This document shows positions 4,926 to 5,298 of a DNA stretch of 5,298 nucleotides, piece after piece; positions within the stretch are counted from its first letter, which is position 1; each line of letters starts with the position of its first letter. Under the pieces are notes generated by a model, which was not told the origin of the DNA, did no database searches, and worked only from the letters and a program-made list of their open reading frames with translations. Origin of the DNA: Candidatus Peribacterales bacterium. Lineage in GTDB: Bacteria; Patescibacteriota; Gracilibacteria; Peribacterales; Peribacteraceae. Where the stretch lies: assembly GCA_020059985.1 (NCBI GenBank), contig JAGVCI010000081.1:1-5298 (forward strand), given 5' to 3'. Both the position numbers and the translations under genes were made by a program.

Positions 4926-5298
4926 ATGCCTAGACCATATGAACGACTTATCGCCTGGCAGGAAGCTTATAAGCTCTGTCTCGCAATCTACCGGCAGACG
5001 ACGGAATTCCCCTCGTATGAGCGCTTCGCTCTCGCAAACCAAATGCGAAGAGCAGCATCGAGTGTTGCTCTGAATATCGCCGAAGGAAATATGAAAAGAT
5101 CAAAGAAAGAAAAAATGCACTACCTCGAAATCGCATTGGGTTCATTGGAAGAGCTGCACGCGGCCTGTCGCCTCGCATTGGATCTGTCGTACGTCACTGC
5201 AAAATACTTCCAGCTTGTTGATGACAAAATCCAACGCACAAGTTTTATTCTCACCAGACTACGTGCATCTATGCAGCCATCCTCGAATTCCTCGATTC
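4926..5298 (+). CDS. Four-helix-bundle protein (S23 / 23S rRNA-intervening-sequence family), 3' end beyond window
   Basis: 124 codons are visible with no stop before the window edge. The family pattern is clear: an N-terminal helix with RLIAWQEAYKLCLAIYRQT (about 8-25), the segment FPSYERFALANQMRRAASSVALNIAEG (about 28-54) and KRSKKEKMHYLEIALGSLEELHAACRLALDLSYV (about 57-90), then a last helix (about 91-115). Family members are usually about 110-130 residues and form small helical oligomers. They were first noted as ORFs inside 23S rRNA intervening sequences, are related in fold to the Avd protein of diversity-generating retroelements, and mostly have no known role. There is no rRNA here, so this is a free-standing copy. 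The C-terminal visible residues PSSNSSI are encoded by the start of an inverted copy of the 9-bp repeat, and the stop is probably just outside. The ATG at 4926 is the only good start; no Shine-Dalgarno is properly spaced (GAGGA at 4903-4907 is 18 bases away). Confidence 0.93.
   Translation, partial: MPRPYERLIAWQEAYKLCLAIYRQTTEFPSYERFALANQMRRAASSVALNIAEGNMKRSKKEKMHYLEIALGSLEELHAACRLALDLSYVTAKYFQLVDDKIQRTSFILTRLRASMQPSSNSSI
5283..5298 (-). repeat. Array C: inverted partial copy of the 9-bp-period repeat, cut by window end
   Basis: Read on the minus strand from the window end the sequence is GAATCGA then GGAATTCGA, the same ninemer pattern as arrays A and B. Over 20 bases (5298 back to 5279) it matches array A from 2198 at 18 positions. 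Its orientation is opposite to B, so B and C form inverted flanks around the four-helix-bundle gene. Only about two units are visible, and the array presumably continues beyond the window. Confidence 0.55.

Noticed and set aside
4948..5178. Minus-strand open frame opposite the four-helix-bundle gene
   Set aside because: The plus-strand frame carries the full family pattern; the antisense product has none.
1..5298. Proline-run proteins linked to EF-P as regulatory targets
   Set aside because: No run of three or more prolines appears in any gene of the window; only isolated PP pairs are present, so no EF-P-dependent control can be argued here.

Overview
The window reads as ordinary chromosomal DNA from a bacterium of moderate GC content that uses the standard code: the five stops in view are TAA (four) or TAG (one), and no TGA is used in-frame as a sense codon. 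The GatB wording (for example GMMRFDAS around its second conserved block) and the pairing of an ECF sigma factor with a large FecR/DUF5667 membrane protein look to me like Patescibacteria (CPR), perhaps a Peribacter/Peregrinibacteria-type lineage. That assignment is inference from remembered family flavour, not from a search.

Layout. Positions 1-1246 (+) hold the 3' part of gatB (Asp-tRNA(Asn)/Glu-tRNA(Gln) amidotransferase subunit B). One base later an unrecognised 116-residue helical protein begins (1248-1598, +). It collides tail-to-tail, with a 4-bp overlap, with efp (elongation factor P, 1595-2152, -). Upstream of efp on the minus strand lies a two-gene signalling unit: an ECF sigma factor (4221-4790) followed by its probable membrane-bound anti-sigma factor or regulator, with one transmembrane helix, a FecR-like domain and a DUF5667-like segment (2270-4192). 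Divergent from the sigma gene, a four-helix-bundle protein of the S23/23S-rRNA-intervening-sequence family starts at 4926 (+) and runs off the window end.

How it fits together. GatB and EF-P are translation housekeeping proteins. The sigma/anti-sigma pair is a trans-envelope regulatory switch: the membrane protein would hold the sigma factor with its cytoplasmic N-terminus and sense something with its outer domains. A possible promoter with a TATACT -10 box sits so close to the sigma start codon that the mRNA could be leaderless; efp could be read from the same transcript, since only 117 bp without an evident terminator separate it from the anti-sigma gene.

The least explained material is a family of short TCGA-rich arrays with a 9-bp period. 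One lies between the anti-sigma gene and efp, one just upstream of the four-helix-bundle gene, and an inverted copy lies at that gene's 3' end, where the window stops. The four-helix-bundle gene is therefore bracketed by oppositely oriented copies. The other point that stands out is EF-P, whose normally modified loop-tip Lys/Arg is replaced by Gln in a loop that also lacks the usual Pro-Gly.
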